Below, in pieces: positions 1 through 7,705 of a DNA stretch of 41,662 nt. Each line of letters starts with the position of its first letter. Position 1 is the first letter of the stretch. The position numbers and the translations under genes are program-made. The stretch is from Azovibrio restrictus (GTDB taxonomy: Bacteria; Bacteroidota; Bacteroidia; Chitinophagales; Chitinophagaceae), in assembly GCA_029255605.1 (NCBI GenBank), contig JANLJF010000073.1:1-41662 (forward strand). The letters are read 5' to 3'. A model generated the notes under the pieces. The model was not told the DNA's origin. It saw only the letters and a list, made by a program, of their open reading frames with translations, and made no database searches.

Positions 1-171
1 ATGTTTTATAACCAGCGTTTGTATGGCGGGTGTGAAGCAATGCTGTTCCAGGTAATCGATTAAGTAGTGCAGAAAAGGCTTGCCGTTTACGGGGGCCATG
101 CATTTGGGATGTTCTCCTATTACACTTTGCTACCTTGTGCCCAGCCCGCCGGCCAATATGATGCATTCCAT
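1..171 (-). pseudogene. Sugar-1-phosphate nucleotidyltransferase, N-terminal part, interrupted by an in-frame TAG
   Basis: The minus-strand reading frame starting with ATG at 171-169 encodes MECIILAGGLGTR, the nucleotide-binding loop of NTP-transferase-fold sugar nucleotidyltransferases. Codon 14 (132-130) is TAG. The frame then stays open to the window edge and continues with family-like sequence, including the expected Pro-Lys and the stretch MAPVNGKPFLHYLIDYLEQ. A Leu normally follows GTR, so one base change (TTG to TAG) would explain the stop. The ATG overlaps the stop of the upstream sugar kinase (TAATG) with GGAG just before it, so translational coupling was evidently intended. The family makes NDP-sugars; next to a heptose-kinase-like gene, a GDP-heptose-type (HddC-like) role is an inference. 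A downstream Met restart would lose the GTR loop. A sequencing error remains possible. Only 57 codons are visible. Confidence 0.75.
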
Positions 172-1193
172 TATACACTCCAGGTTGATAGCCCGTGCTC
201 CACGAACTGGTAATTACGAAATGCGCCGCCAAATTTTTCCAGTGCGGCCATTACATTATAACGTGTAGTGCCGGGACAGTAAAACATCATAAAACCACCA
301 CCGCCTGCACCGCTCACTTTTCCGCCGGTGGCGCCCGCTGCCAATGCAGTTTCATATATGGTATCCATGGCTGTGTTAGATATACCCTGCGCCGTCTGCT
401 TTTTAAAACGGAAGCCATAGTCCAGTATCTTGCCTATATCATCTACTGCACCTTTCAGCAAGGCCTCTTTCATCATATTGGCTTGCTGTTTCAGTTGGTG
501 CATCGCATCTATCGATTTCTCGTTCTTTTCCGTCACGTTCTTACTTTGCGCTTCAATGATGGTAGAAGACAGGCGGCTGGTAGAAGTAAAGTATAACAGC
601 AGGTTATTTTCCAGCTCGAAAAGGAATTTCTGTTTGATGCGCAGAGGGTTTACAATAACACGGTTATTCTCATAAAATTCCATAAAGTTCACGCCGCCGA
701 ATGTAGCAGCATACTGGTCTTGCTTGCCACCTGCCATAGCCAGCTCCACGCGTTCTATATGATAAGACATGTGTGCAATGTCATATTCCCCTAAGGGTAG
801 TCGCAGCCATTCTGCAAAGGCACCGATGATGGTCACCATCAGGGTAGAAGAGCTGCCCAACCCCGAACCGGCAGGCGCATCCACAAATGTTGTCAGCTTG
901 AAACCACTGTTAACAGGCCCGTATTTAGCTACTATATGGTTATACACACCTTTGGCAAGGTCCAGCGTACCATCTATCGGCAGTTTGTCTGCTTTTTCAT
1001 AACACACACTTTCCCTCCTGTCTGTGGCTTCAATAATGATCTCGTTGGTAGAAAGCAGTTCTATGCTGGCATACGCATATAATGAAATAGTAGCATTCAG
1101 GATAGCACCCCCGTACATATCGCAATACGGGCTAACATCGGTACCACCACCTGCCAGTCCTATCCTGAGTGGTGCTTTACTACGGTATATCAT
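171..1193 (-). CDS. GHMP-family sugar kinase, D-glycero-D-manno-heptose 7-phosphate kinase-like
   Basis: The 340-residue protein is a full-length GHMP kinase. Residues 1-40 hold the start typical of HddA-type kinases (APLRIGLAGGGTDVSPYC). The ATP-binding motif PAGSGLGSSS lies at about 107-116, and the C-terminal Gly-rich motif (GGKVSGAGGGGF) at about 290-301. The family phosphorylates sugars using ATP; HddA acts on heptose 7-phosphate for GDP-heptose, and related bacterial enzymes act on fucose or other sugars, so the substrate is inferred. Its stop codon overlaps the start of the following nucleotidyltransferase, which fits a kinase plus nucleotidyltransferase module for cell-surface polysaccharide or S-layer precursor synthesis. 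That partner carries a nonsense codon here. A near-match to the -7 box (TCTTTTTG) lies just upstream of the ATG. Confidence 0.85.
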   Translation of the reverse strand: MIYRSKAPLRIGLAGGGTDVSPYCDMYGGAILNATISLYAYASIELLSTNEIIIEATDRRESVCYEKADKLPIDGTLDLAKGVYNHIVAKYGPVNSGFKLTTFVDAPAGSGLGSSSTLMVTIIGAFAEWLRLPLGEYDIAHMSYHIERVELAMAGGKQDQYAATFGGVNFMEFYENNRVIVNPLRIKQKFLFELENNLLLYFTSTSRLSSTIIEAQSKNVTEKNEKSIDAMHQLKQQANMMKEALLKGAVDDIGKILDYGFRFKKQTAQGISNTAMDTIYETALAAGATGGKVSGAGGGGFMMFYCPGTTRYNVMAALEKFGGAFRNYQFVEHGLSTWSV

Positions 1194-1274
1194 TTCTGCA
1201 AAAAGAAGATTTATATAAGTATTATCACTCGCTAAAATAGTGAATCTAAGCGATGTGCAGCTTAAGAGTGTTGT

Positions 1275-1673
1275 CTAAGGCCGCGTATTTCGAATTTTAT
1301 AGTAAATGGAATATACCATAATACCCAGTAGCCCGCCAATACCATCAGCTAATGTATCCATATTATCCTGGCTCCGGCCGGGTACGTAGTGCCCTTGCAC
1401 ATATTCTACCAGCCAGCCCATGTATATGGTTATTATCAACAATATTAGCCTGTGTCTGGTGCTGTTAGCAGGGTTTACAGCATGCCACAGGTAGCTGAAA
1501 ACACCAAATAATATAATATGTGCCCACTTATCTACTAGCGGCACTCTTACATCCGGCAGGTCTTTACCAGGTATAAAACATAAAATAAAAATGAGCAAAG
1601 TCCATAGCCATGCTACCAACTTTGCTCTTTTATAGGATGTGTAATGTATGCTTTTTGGGGTGCTGTTATTCAC
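1275..1673 (-). CDS. VanZ-like family membrane protein
   Basis: The 132-residue protein has about four hydrophobic segments: roughly 18-35, 48-66, 74-92 and 108-125. It carries the VanZ-like signature: DKWAH in the second segment, then [17 protein letters not shown] and a Gly-rich last helix. VanZ-like proteins are small integral membrane proteins of mostly unknown function; the founding member gives low-level teicoplanin resistance, but most homologues have no link to resistance. The start overlaps the end of gcvH by 8 bases, so the two are probably translated from one message. No terminator is evident in the short gap to the sugar kinase. Confidence 0.85.
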   Translation of the reverse strand: MNNSTPKSIHYTSYKRAKLVAWLWTLLIFILCFIPGKDLPDVRVPLVDKWAHIILFGVFSYLWHAVNPANSTRHRLILLIITIYMGWLVEYVQGHYVPGRSQDNMDTLADGIGGLLGIMVYSIYYKIRNTRP

Positions 1674-2046
1674 CTATTACAGCTTTGTAACCGGCTGCAT
1701 CCAGCAGTGCATCTACTTCGGCCGGGTTATCTACCGTCATTTTTATCATCCAGCCTTTGCCGTATGGGTCCTGGTTTACAAATTCCGGATTGCCTTCCAG
1801 TTCGGCATTTACTTCATTAACCGTACCCGCAACAGGTAAATAAAGGTCAGAAACTGTTTTCACTGCTTCAACAGTGCCGAATATTTCATTTGCACCCAGT
1901 GCCTTTCCTACAGTATTGATATCTACAAATACGATATCGCCCAGCTCACGTTGTGCAAATTCGGTAATACCAACTGTAGCTACGTTACCTTCCAGCTTCA
2001 GCCATTCATGGTCCTTTGTGTACTTAATTGCGTCGGGAAATTGCAT
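1666..2046 (-). CDS. gcvH: Glycine cleavage system H protein
   Basis: The 126-residue protein is the normal length for GcvH. It opens with the typical [12 protein letters not shown] segment, followed by [17 protein letters not shown]. The lipoylation motif [13 protein letters not shown] places the lipoyl lysine at K63. GcvH shuttles the aminomethyl group between the P, T and L proteins of glycine cleavage; none of those partners is in this window, so the system is dispersed in this genome. It is the first gene of a minus-strand pair with the VanZ-like gene and is divergent from the GEVED array; the roughly 230-base gap at 2047-2275 should hold both promoters. A TATTTTTA element (one base from the -7 consensus) precedes the start. 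Confidence 0.96.
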   Translation of the reverse strand: MQFPDAIKYTKDHEWLKLEGNVATVGITEFAQRELGDIVFVDINTVGKALGANEIFGTVEAVKTVSDLYLPVAGTVNEVNAELEGNPEFVNQDPYGKGWMIKMTVDNPAEVDALLDAAGYKAVIGE

Positions 2047-2275
2047 GTTTCAGATTTTGCGCGTAAAAATAATAGAATTTTACAGAAATATATACCCTTA
2101 AAACCGGCTTACTATAAACATACATTTTAATAATAACATTAAAACGGGATTAAAGACCTATGAAACTCAATAACGACCTTGTAAAATTTTGCTAAAGTTT
2201 ATTAATTTACAATTGCATTTTGTTCTCATTGGGCAAAATGCTTCTTTGTCTTATCATGTAACTTATATAAAATGT

Positions 2276-4888
2276 ATGGAAAGTAAACTTTTACAACCCT
2301 CAAAAATACGACGTTTCTTAAGAAACTTGTCCTTAACGTTGTGTTGCGCATTGATGCTGCCATTTTCTTCCGGCGCGCAATTGCCTACTACGGCAGCAGC
2401 ATATCCGTTCGTTGCGTCTAACAAAACTTTTACGTACCTGCCCAGTGGTACGCCTGTCACTTTTACTAACTGGGATGATGGTTATGTACAAAACATACCA
2501 ATAGGCTTCCCATTTACTTTCTGTGGCGTACCGTATACTACAGTTACCGCGCATACAAACGGGTATATGTGCTTTGGTAATATTACTAATATGTATTTGA
2601 GTGCAAATCAAGCTTACTTGCAGTATATGGCTCCGGCCGTTATTGCACAGTGGCATGATGCTTATGGACAAAATGCCAGTACCACACCGGTTACTTATAC
2701 AACCATAGGTACTGCGCCCAATCGTGTATTTATACTGGAGTTTAAAAACTGGGGCACTTGCTGTTCTCCCAGCTTTTATATAAGCTATCAATACATTCTT
2801 CATGAAGGTGGTGCGGTAGAGATTCTGTACGACCAGGTAGGCAGTGGCAATTTCCCTTCATATGCGGCTGTAGGTATTGCCAGGAATCAAAATGATTTCC
2901 AGATGCTGCCAAACTTAAGCGCATCACCTACCCCCAATACCACAACCTTTGTAACATGTGGTGGTGGCCGTCCCGCTACAGGCCAAAGTTATCTTTGGGG
3001 TTTGATCCCTTGTACAGGTACACCTGAATTTGAGGTTACAGGCCCTACGCAAGTTTGTCCCGGCAAGCCATTCTCTCTTTCAGTAAGCGGTACAGGCATC
3101 ATTTCAGGCCTTACGTTTCAATGGGAATCATCAAATGATGGTACTACATGGAATACAATTATGGGTGCAACGACAAACAGCATATCAGATGTAATCACCA
3201 CACCTATGTGGTACCGTTGCAATATTACATGTACCAACTCAGGCCTGTCGTATACTACACAGCCATGGAAAATAAGCATTGCTGATTTTATGTTCTGCTA
3301 CTGCGATAATGGTGCTGCAACAGCAACAGGTTTGGATATAGGTAATGTAACGCTTATCGAACAATCCATTTACAAACCGAAATCGGATACGATACTGAAT
3401 AATGGTGTGGCCAGCCCGCCATCCGGCAATGCAACCGCCAACAAAACGTACACTACCTTCCAGCATACACTGCCGCCTATAGTAATGTATCGTGATTCTG
3501 TATACAGGATATCCGTATCACGTATCACATCTGCAGCAGCTCCTATTAAAGATGCCAATGTTACTGTGTTTATAGACCTGGATAGGGATGGTGTTTTTGA
3601 CGCTACCGATAAAGTAATGCAAACACAGATAAATAGTTTGTCATTAATAGCAGATACGGAAGTAGATACTTTCCAGATACCAATGTCGGCCGAAATAGGT
3701 TTGACAGGTATGCGTGTGGTGCTGAGGGGTGCACCTAACAATGCCGATTCATGTGGTTTCAGCGGCGAAGGTGAAACAGAAGATTATATAGTGGATATGC
3801 GTTATGAGCCTTGTTCAGGCCCGGTTAACCCCGGTAACGGCCAGGCTACGGATACCAGTATTTGTGCCGGTTACGACTATATCGTACTGGATACAACATA
3901 TGAGAAGAAAAAATCTGAGCTGCAACGTTTCTGGCAGGTATCTGGCGATAATGTTTATTGGTCGAACATAACAGCCAGCACTGATAAAGATACATTGATG
4001 CGTGTTTTTGGCGGCCAGCCTTTATACTATCGTGTACGCATGATATGCCAGGCTACCGATGATACAACCTATTCAGACCCTGTATTGGTAAATGCTAAGG
4101 CAGGTTACAAATGTTATTGTTATAGCCAGTCTATGGGTGGTAAAAATGATAGCAGTGATATTGGCGGTATTAGCGTAGGCCCGTATACGGTATATACAGG
4201 TGGCCCTCACGTACTGAATCCGGATGCCAACCGCAAACGCACCGACCATACTGATGATACTCCTATGATACTGGATGTGGATAGCACTTATAGTCTTGTA
4301 GTATATCACACACAGCGTTCAGTAGAACATGCGGATGCGAAGATTACCATATTTATGGACTTCAACAATAATAAACAGTATGATGTGCCATATGAGCGTG
4401 TGTTCACCGGTTACACCGGCATTGGAAACTTTACCATAGCAGATAATGTAACAATACCATCTACCGTAATTACAGGGTTGGAAACAGGTTTGCGTGTAGT
4501 ATTGAATAACGATTTGGCACCTAACATTCCGTCTGATGAAGCCTGTGGCCCTTATAGCTCAGGAGAAACGGAAGATTACATCGTAAAGTTTGAAAGAAGG
4601 CTGTTCCCTGCAGGTGTTAATGCTGCAAATGCTATTTCTTCATTCGGTATGTACCCCAACCCTACCAAAGGCAAATTTGTATTACAGTTTGCCAGTGCAG
4701 CAGCGTTTGACAATGTAGATGTTACTATCGCAAACATAACCGGTCAACTGGTATATAATAATACTTATAAACACAATGGTGGCCAGTTCAGCCAGGAGAT
4801 CAATTTAACAGAATTACCTCGTGGTGTTTATATGGTGACTTTATCAGCTGCCGGCGAAAAACAAATACAAAAGTTAGTGATAGAGTAG
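2276..4888 (+). CDS. Secreted GEVED-domain protein with T9SS sorting tail (array member 1)
   Basis: The open frame extends up to 2189, but the ATG at 2276 is preferred because it directly begins a signal peptide: a basic n-region (KIRRFLR), a hydrophobic core, and a cut near SGA-Q. This gives 870 residues. The order is: an N-terminal head (about 36-245), an Ig-like segment with paired Cys (about 245-340), GEVED domain 1 (about 343-510, with FIDLDRDGVFD and GETEDYIVD), a linker, GEVED domain 2 (about 613-773, with IFMDFNNNKQYD and GETEDYIV), and a Por-type C-terminal sorting domain (about 790-870, YPNPTKGKF to the end). T9SS tails direct export across the outer membrane and cell-surface attachment. 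The two acidic DxDxDG-like segments suggest calcium binding. The head differs from those of the next two genes; the body is clearly homologous but diverged. A surface adhesin or binding role is inferred. Confidence 0.87.
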   Translation: MESKLLQPSKIRRFLRNLSLTLCCALMLPFSSGAQLPTTAAAYPFVASNKTFTYLPSGTPVTFTNWDDGYVQNIPIGFPFTFCGVPYTTVTAHTNGYMCFGNITNMYLSANQAYLQYMAPAVIAQWHDAYGQNASTTPVTYTTIGTAPNRVFILEFKNWGTCCSPSFYISYQYILHEGGAVEILYDQVGSGNFPSYAAVGIARNQNDFQMLPNLSASPTPNTTTFVTCGGGRPATGQSYLWGLIPCTGTPEFEVTGPTQVCPGKPFSLSVSGTGIISGLTFQWESSNDGTTWNTIMGATTNSISDVITTPMWYRCNITCTNSGLSYTTQPWKISIADFMFCYCDNGAATATGLDIGNVTLIEQSIYKPKSDTILNNGVASPPSGNATANKTYTTFQHTLPPIVMYRDSVYRISVSRITSAAAPIKDANVTVFIDLDRDGVFDATDKVMQTQINSLSLIADTEVDTFQIPMSAEIGLTGMRVVLRGAPNNADSCGFSGEGETEDYIVDMRYEPCSGPVNPGNGQATDTSICAGYDYIVLDTTYEKKKSELQRFWQVSGDNVYWSNITASTDKDTLMRVFGGQPLYYRVRMICQATDDTTYSDPVLVNAKAGYKCYCYSQSMGGKNDSSDIGGISVGPYTVYTGGPHVLNPDANRKRTDHTDDTPMILDVDSTYSLVVYHTQRSVEHADAKITIFMDFNNNKQYDVPYERVFTGYTGIGNFTIADNVTIPSTVITGLETGLRVVLNNDLAPNIPSDEACGPYSSGETEDYIVKFERRLFPAGVNAANAISSFGMYPNPTKGKFVLQFASAAAFDNVDVTIANITGQLVYNNTYKHNGGQFSQEINLTELPRGVYMVTLSAAGEKQIQKLVIE

Positions 4889-4915
4889 TATTATAGAATA
4901 ATCGTTATATAAGAT

Positions 4916-4946
4916 AAAGGAGGCCAAAAGCCTCCTTTATTTTTTA
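4916..4946 (+). terminator. Intrinsic terminator after GEVED gene 1
   Basis: A 9-bp perfect stem (AAAGGAGGC / GCCTCCTTT) with a 5-base loop is followed by ATTTTTT. It lies about 28 bases after the stop codon and separates the first array gene from the second, so the array is probably not one transcript. Confidence 0.85.
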
Positions 4947-5051
4947 AGCAGTTTTTAACACTGGCAAAAAATATAATATACCTGTTTTTCTTTATTTTAA
5001 TTATGCTTTAATATGTTTTAAACTACCTTTTCATGACAAAAACTGATGTAC

Positions 5052-7529
5052 ATGAAAAGAACCTTATTACTCTTTCTGTCATTGTGGCTGTATGTAGGGG
5101 CAGCGTTGGCTCAAATACCTCAATACACCTATACAAACAACGCAACAGGTGGTAATTACATTCCTTTTGGTGTTGGTGCCGGATGGAACAATTACCGGTC
5201 GCAATTTTTGTACTTGCCGGGCGATTTCCCTACTGCGCCTGCGCTTCCCGGTTTTATTACCACTATATATTTCAGGGCATATTATGCCACGTCTTCTTTT
5301 ACGCTGAATGATTTGAATGTTTCTATCGGAAACACCAGCGTCACAAGCCTTACCGGTTATGTTACCGGGCTAACTCCGGCATTTTCTGCCAGTTCATACT
5401 CATGGACCGGGTTGATTGCCGGCCAGTGGTTTGCCATTCCGCTTCCTACACCTGTATATGTAGATTTAACGCAACCTCTTGTTATAGATGTTAGCCAAAC
5501 AGGTGGCTCTGGCGGTATCCCGGTATATGCAGGGGGCACACCGGTTAGTAGCACATATACAGGCAATACACATGCTTATAGTACAACATCCAGTACTTCT
5601 GCCAGCACACGCCGTTATTCTTATCAGTTTGGTTTCGACTTTTTCGTCGGCTACCCCTGTACAGGTACGCCTACTGCAGATGTAGTGGTTCCCACGCCTG
5701 TATGTCCTAACAAAGGATATGTTGTAAAACCCGGTACCTTTTATGCAGATGCTACTTATGATTGGGAGTATTCTGATGACGGTACTACCTGGAACCCTTA
5801 CCTGGGCCCTGTAGGGCAATTGGCCGATTTCCGCGATTCTATTACCGCACCCCGTTGGTACAGGTGTAAGATCACCTGTATTGCAACCGGCTTATCATAC
5901 ATGACCCCTGCGAAGAAAGTAGAGATTGCACCGTTCTATTATTGTTATTGCGATAATGGTGCGGCAATAAGTACCGGCCTTGATGTAGGTAATGTAAAAA
6001 TGATTGCCCAGTCTATTTATAAACCGAAGAGCGATACCCTGCTGGATAATGGTAATGCCTCACCGCCCACCAGTAACGTGCAGGCGAAAAACACTTACAG
6101 TACGTTCCAGTACAGTATCCCCCCGATAAAGATGTACCGTGATTCGGTGTATGCGTTACATGTATCACGCATCACCTCGGCTGCCACCGCCAAAGATGCG
6201 AACGTAAGCATCTTTATAGACCTGGACCGTGATGGTGTTTTTGATGCAAGCGATAAAGTTTTCCAGAAACAGATCAACAGCCTGTCGCTGGTAGCCCATA
6301 CGGAGATCGATACGATCACGATCCCGATGACAGCAGAGATAGGGCTTACAGGCATGCGTGTGATCATGCGGGATGCACCGAACAACCCGGATTCCTGCGG
6401 TTATTTCGGTGAAGGTGAGACGGAAGACTACCTGGTAGATATGCGCTACGAGCCCTGTAAAGGCCCTCAGAACCCCGGTACGGTAGACCCGAGCGATACC
6501 TCGTTGTGCACAGGTTATGATTATGTGGTAGCCGATACGACGTATGAGAAGAAGAAATCAGAGATCACACGCTACTGGCAGGTATCAGGCGATAACATCA
6601 ACTGGAACGGCATCACCGGCAGTACCAATAAAGACATGCTGCCCTTCATTTTCACCGGCCAGCCATTATACTATCGTGTCCGCAATATCTGCGAAGCCAC
6701 AGCCGATACGACCTATACGGACGCCCGCCTGGTAAATGCGAAAGCCGGCTATAAATGTTATTGCTACAGCCAGGCCGAAGGCATCAGCCAGGACAGCAGT
6801 GATATCGGCGGTATCCGCATTGGAGACTATACGTATATGACCGGTGGGCCGCACACCCTGAACCCGGATGCGCGCCGCAAACGCACCGACCATACGGACG
6901 GGCAGGTACCGGTGTTGTACATAGACAGTACCTACAATATGTATGTATACCATACGATGCGCAGCGCAGAGCATGCCGATGCGAAGGTGACGATCTTTAT
7001 GGACTTCAATAACAACAAGCAATACGATTTGCCGTACGAGCGTGTATATACGGGCTATACCGGCATCGGCAACTTTACGGTGGTAGACCCTGTAACGATA
7101 CCGAAGAATGTGATCACGAACCTACCAACGGGTTTAAGAGTGATCCTGAACAACGACCTGGCCCCGAACGTACCATCAGATGAAGCGTGCGGTGCCTATA
7201 CATCGGGCGAAACGGAAGACTTCATCGTAGAGTTCCGCAGGAACTTCCCTGCGGGTGTGAACGGTCTGGAAAATGAAGTGGGCTTCAACATGTTCCCGAA
7301 CCCTACGACAGGTAAGTTTGTATTGCAGTACAGCAGCAATAAGGAAGTGAAGGATGTTACGGTTACGGTAACAAGCATCACGGGGCAGAAGGTATTTGAG
7401 AAAGCCTATCAGAAGACCGAGCGTGAGTTCAGCCAGGAGATAGACCTGAACGAGATGCCACGTGGCGTGTACTATGTAGAGTTGAATGCCGGAGGTGAGA
7501 AGATGATGCAGAAACTCACAGTGAAATAG
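5052..7529 (+). CDS. Secreted GEVED-domain protein with T9SS sorting tail (array member 2)
   Basis: The start at 5052 (MKRTLLLF) is preferred over the ATG six bases upstream because the paralogue at 7706 begins MKRILLF. The protein has 825 residues: signal peptide to about 21 (ALA-Q), a variable head (about 22-200), an Ig-like segment with paired Cys (about 205-295), GEVED 1 (from C300 to about 465), a linker, GEVED 2 (about 570-730) and a T9SS tail (about 745-825, ending KLTVK). From residue M284 to the end it is identical to array member 3 in protein and in DNA. The head is only distantly similar to member 3 and different from member 1. The body uses many ATC, CCG and ACG codons, unlike member 1. 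A surface binding or adhesion role is inferred; no enzymatic motif is seen. Confidence 0.88.
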   Translation: MKRTLLLFLSLWLYVGAALAQIPQYTYTNNATGGNYIPFGVGAGWNNYRSQFLYLPGDFPTAPALPGFITTIYFRAYYATSSFTLNDLNVSIGNTSVTSLTGYVTGLTPAFSASSYSWTGLIAGQWFAIPLPTPVYVDLTQPLVIDVSQTGGSGGIPVYAGGTPVSSTYTGNTHAYSTTSSTSASTRRYSYQFGFDFFVGYPCTGTPTADVVVPTPVCPNKGYVVKPGTFYADATYDWEYSDDGTTWNPYLGPVGQLADFRDSITAPRWYRCKITCIATGLSYMTPAKKVEIAPFYYCYCDNGAAISTGLDVGNVKMIAQSIYKPKSDTLLDNGNASPPTSNVQAKNTYSTFQYSIPPIKMYRDSVYALHVSRITSAATAKDANVSIFIDLDRDGVFDASDKVFQKQINSLSLVAHTEIDTITIPMTAEIGLTGMRVIMRDAPNNPDSCGYFGEGETEDYLVDMRYEPCKGPQNPGTVDPSDTSLCTGYDYVVADTTYEKKKSEITRYWQVSGDNINWNGITGSTNKDMLPFIFTGQPLYYRVRNICEATADTTYTDARLVNAKAGYKCYCYSQAEGISQDSSDIGGIRIGDYTYMTGGPHTLNPDARRKRTDHTDGQVPVLYIDSTYNMYVYHTMRSAEHADAKVTIFMDFNNNKQYDLPYERVYTGYTGIGNFTVVDPVTIPKNVITNLPTGLRVILNNDLAPNVPSDEACGAYTSGETEDFIVEFRRNFPAGVNGLENEVGFNMFPNPTTGKFVLQYSSNKEVKDVTVTVTSITGQKVFEKAYQKTEREFSQEIDLNEMPRGVYYVELNAGGEKMMQKLTVK
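5901..7528 (+). repeat. 1,628-bp perfect direct repeat, copy A
   Basis: Compared line by line with 8576-10203 (constant offset 2,675), I find no mismatch. The repeat starts at the codon for M284 and ends at the second base of the stop codon (TAG here, TAA in copy B). The preceding 165 bases (5736-5900) align without gaps but carry about 20 differences, so identity begins abruptly. Confidence 0.95.
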
Positions 7530-7552
7530 AAGAAGTAGATCTTCAATATATA

Positions 7553-7581
7553 CTAAGCCCCGCTGTTTTAGCGGGGCTTAG
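7553..7581 (+). terminator. GC-rich hairpin after GEVED gene 2
   Basis: A 12-bp perfect stem (CTAAGCCCCGCT / AGCGGGGCTTAG) with loop GTTTT lies about 24 bases after the stop. No T-run follows (GTGCATT), so termination may be partial. The core matches the terminator after GEVED gene 3. Confidence 0.7.
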
Positions 7582-7705
7582 TGCATTAGATAAACTAAAT
7601 GAAAGACTTTTTAACCGACTATTAGTATAAATATTTTAATTTGAAATCAAGTATTTTTTCTATACCTTAACCGCACATATGTACCGATAAATACACCTTT
7701 TTGAT

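Noticed and set aside
130-132. Genome-wide TAG recoding as the explanation for the interrupted nucleotidyltransferase
   Set aside because: TAG is used as a normal stop by several intact genes here, for example at 4886-4888, 7527-7529 and 28481-28483.
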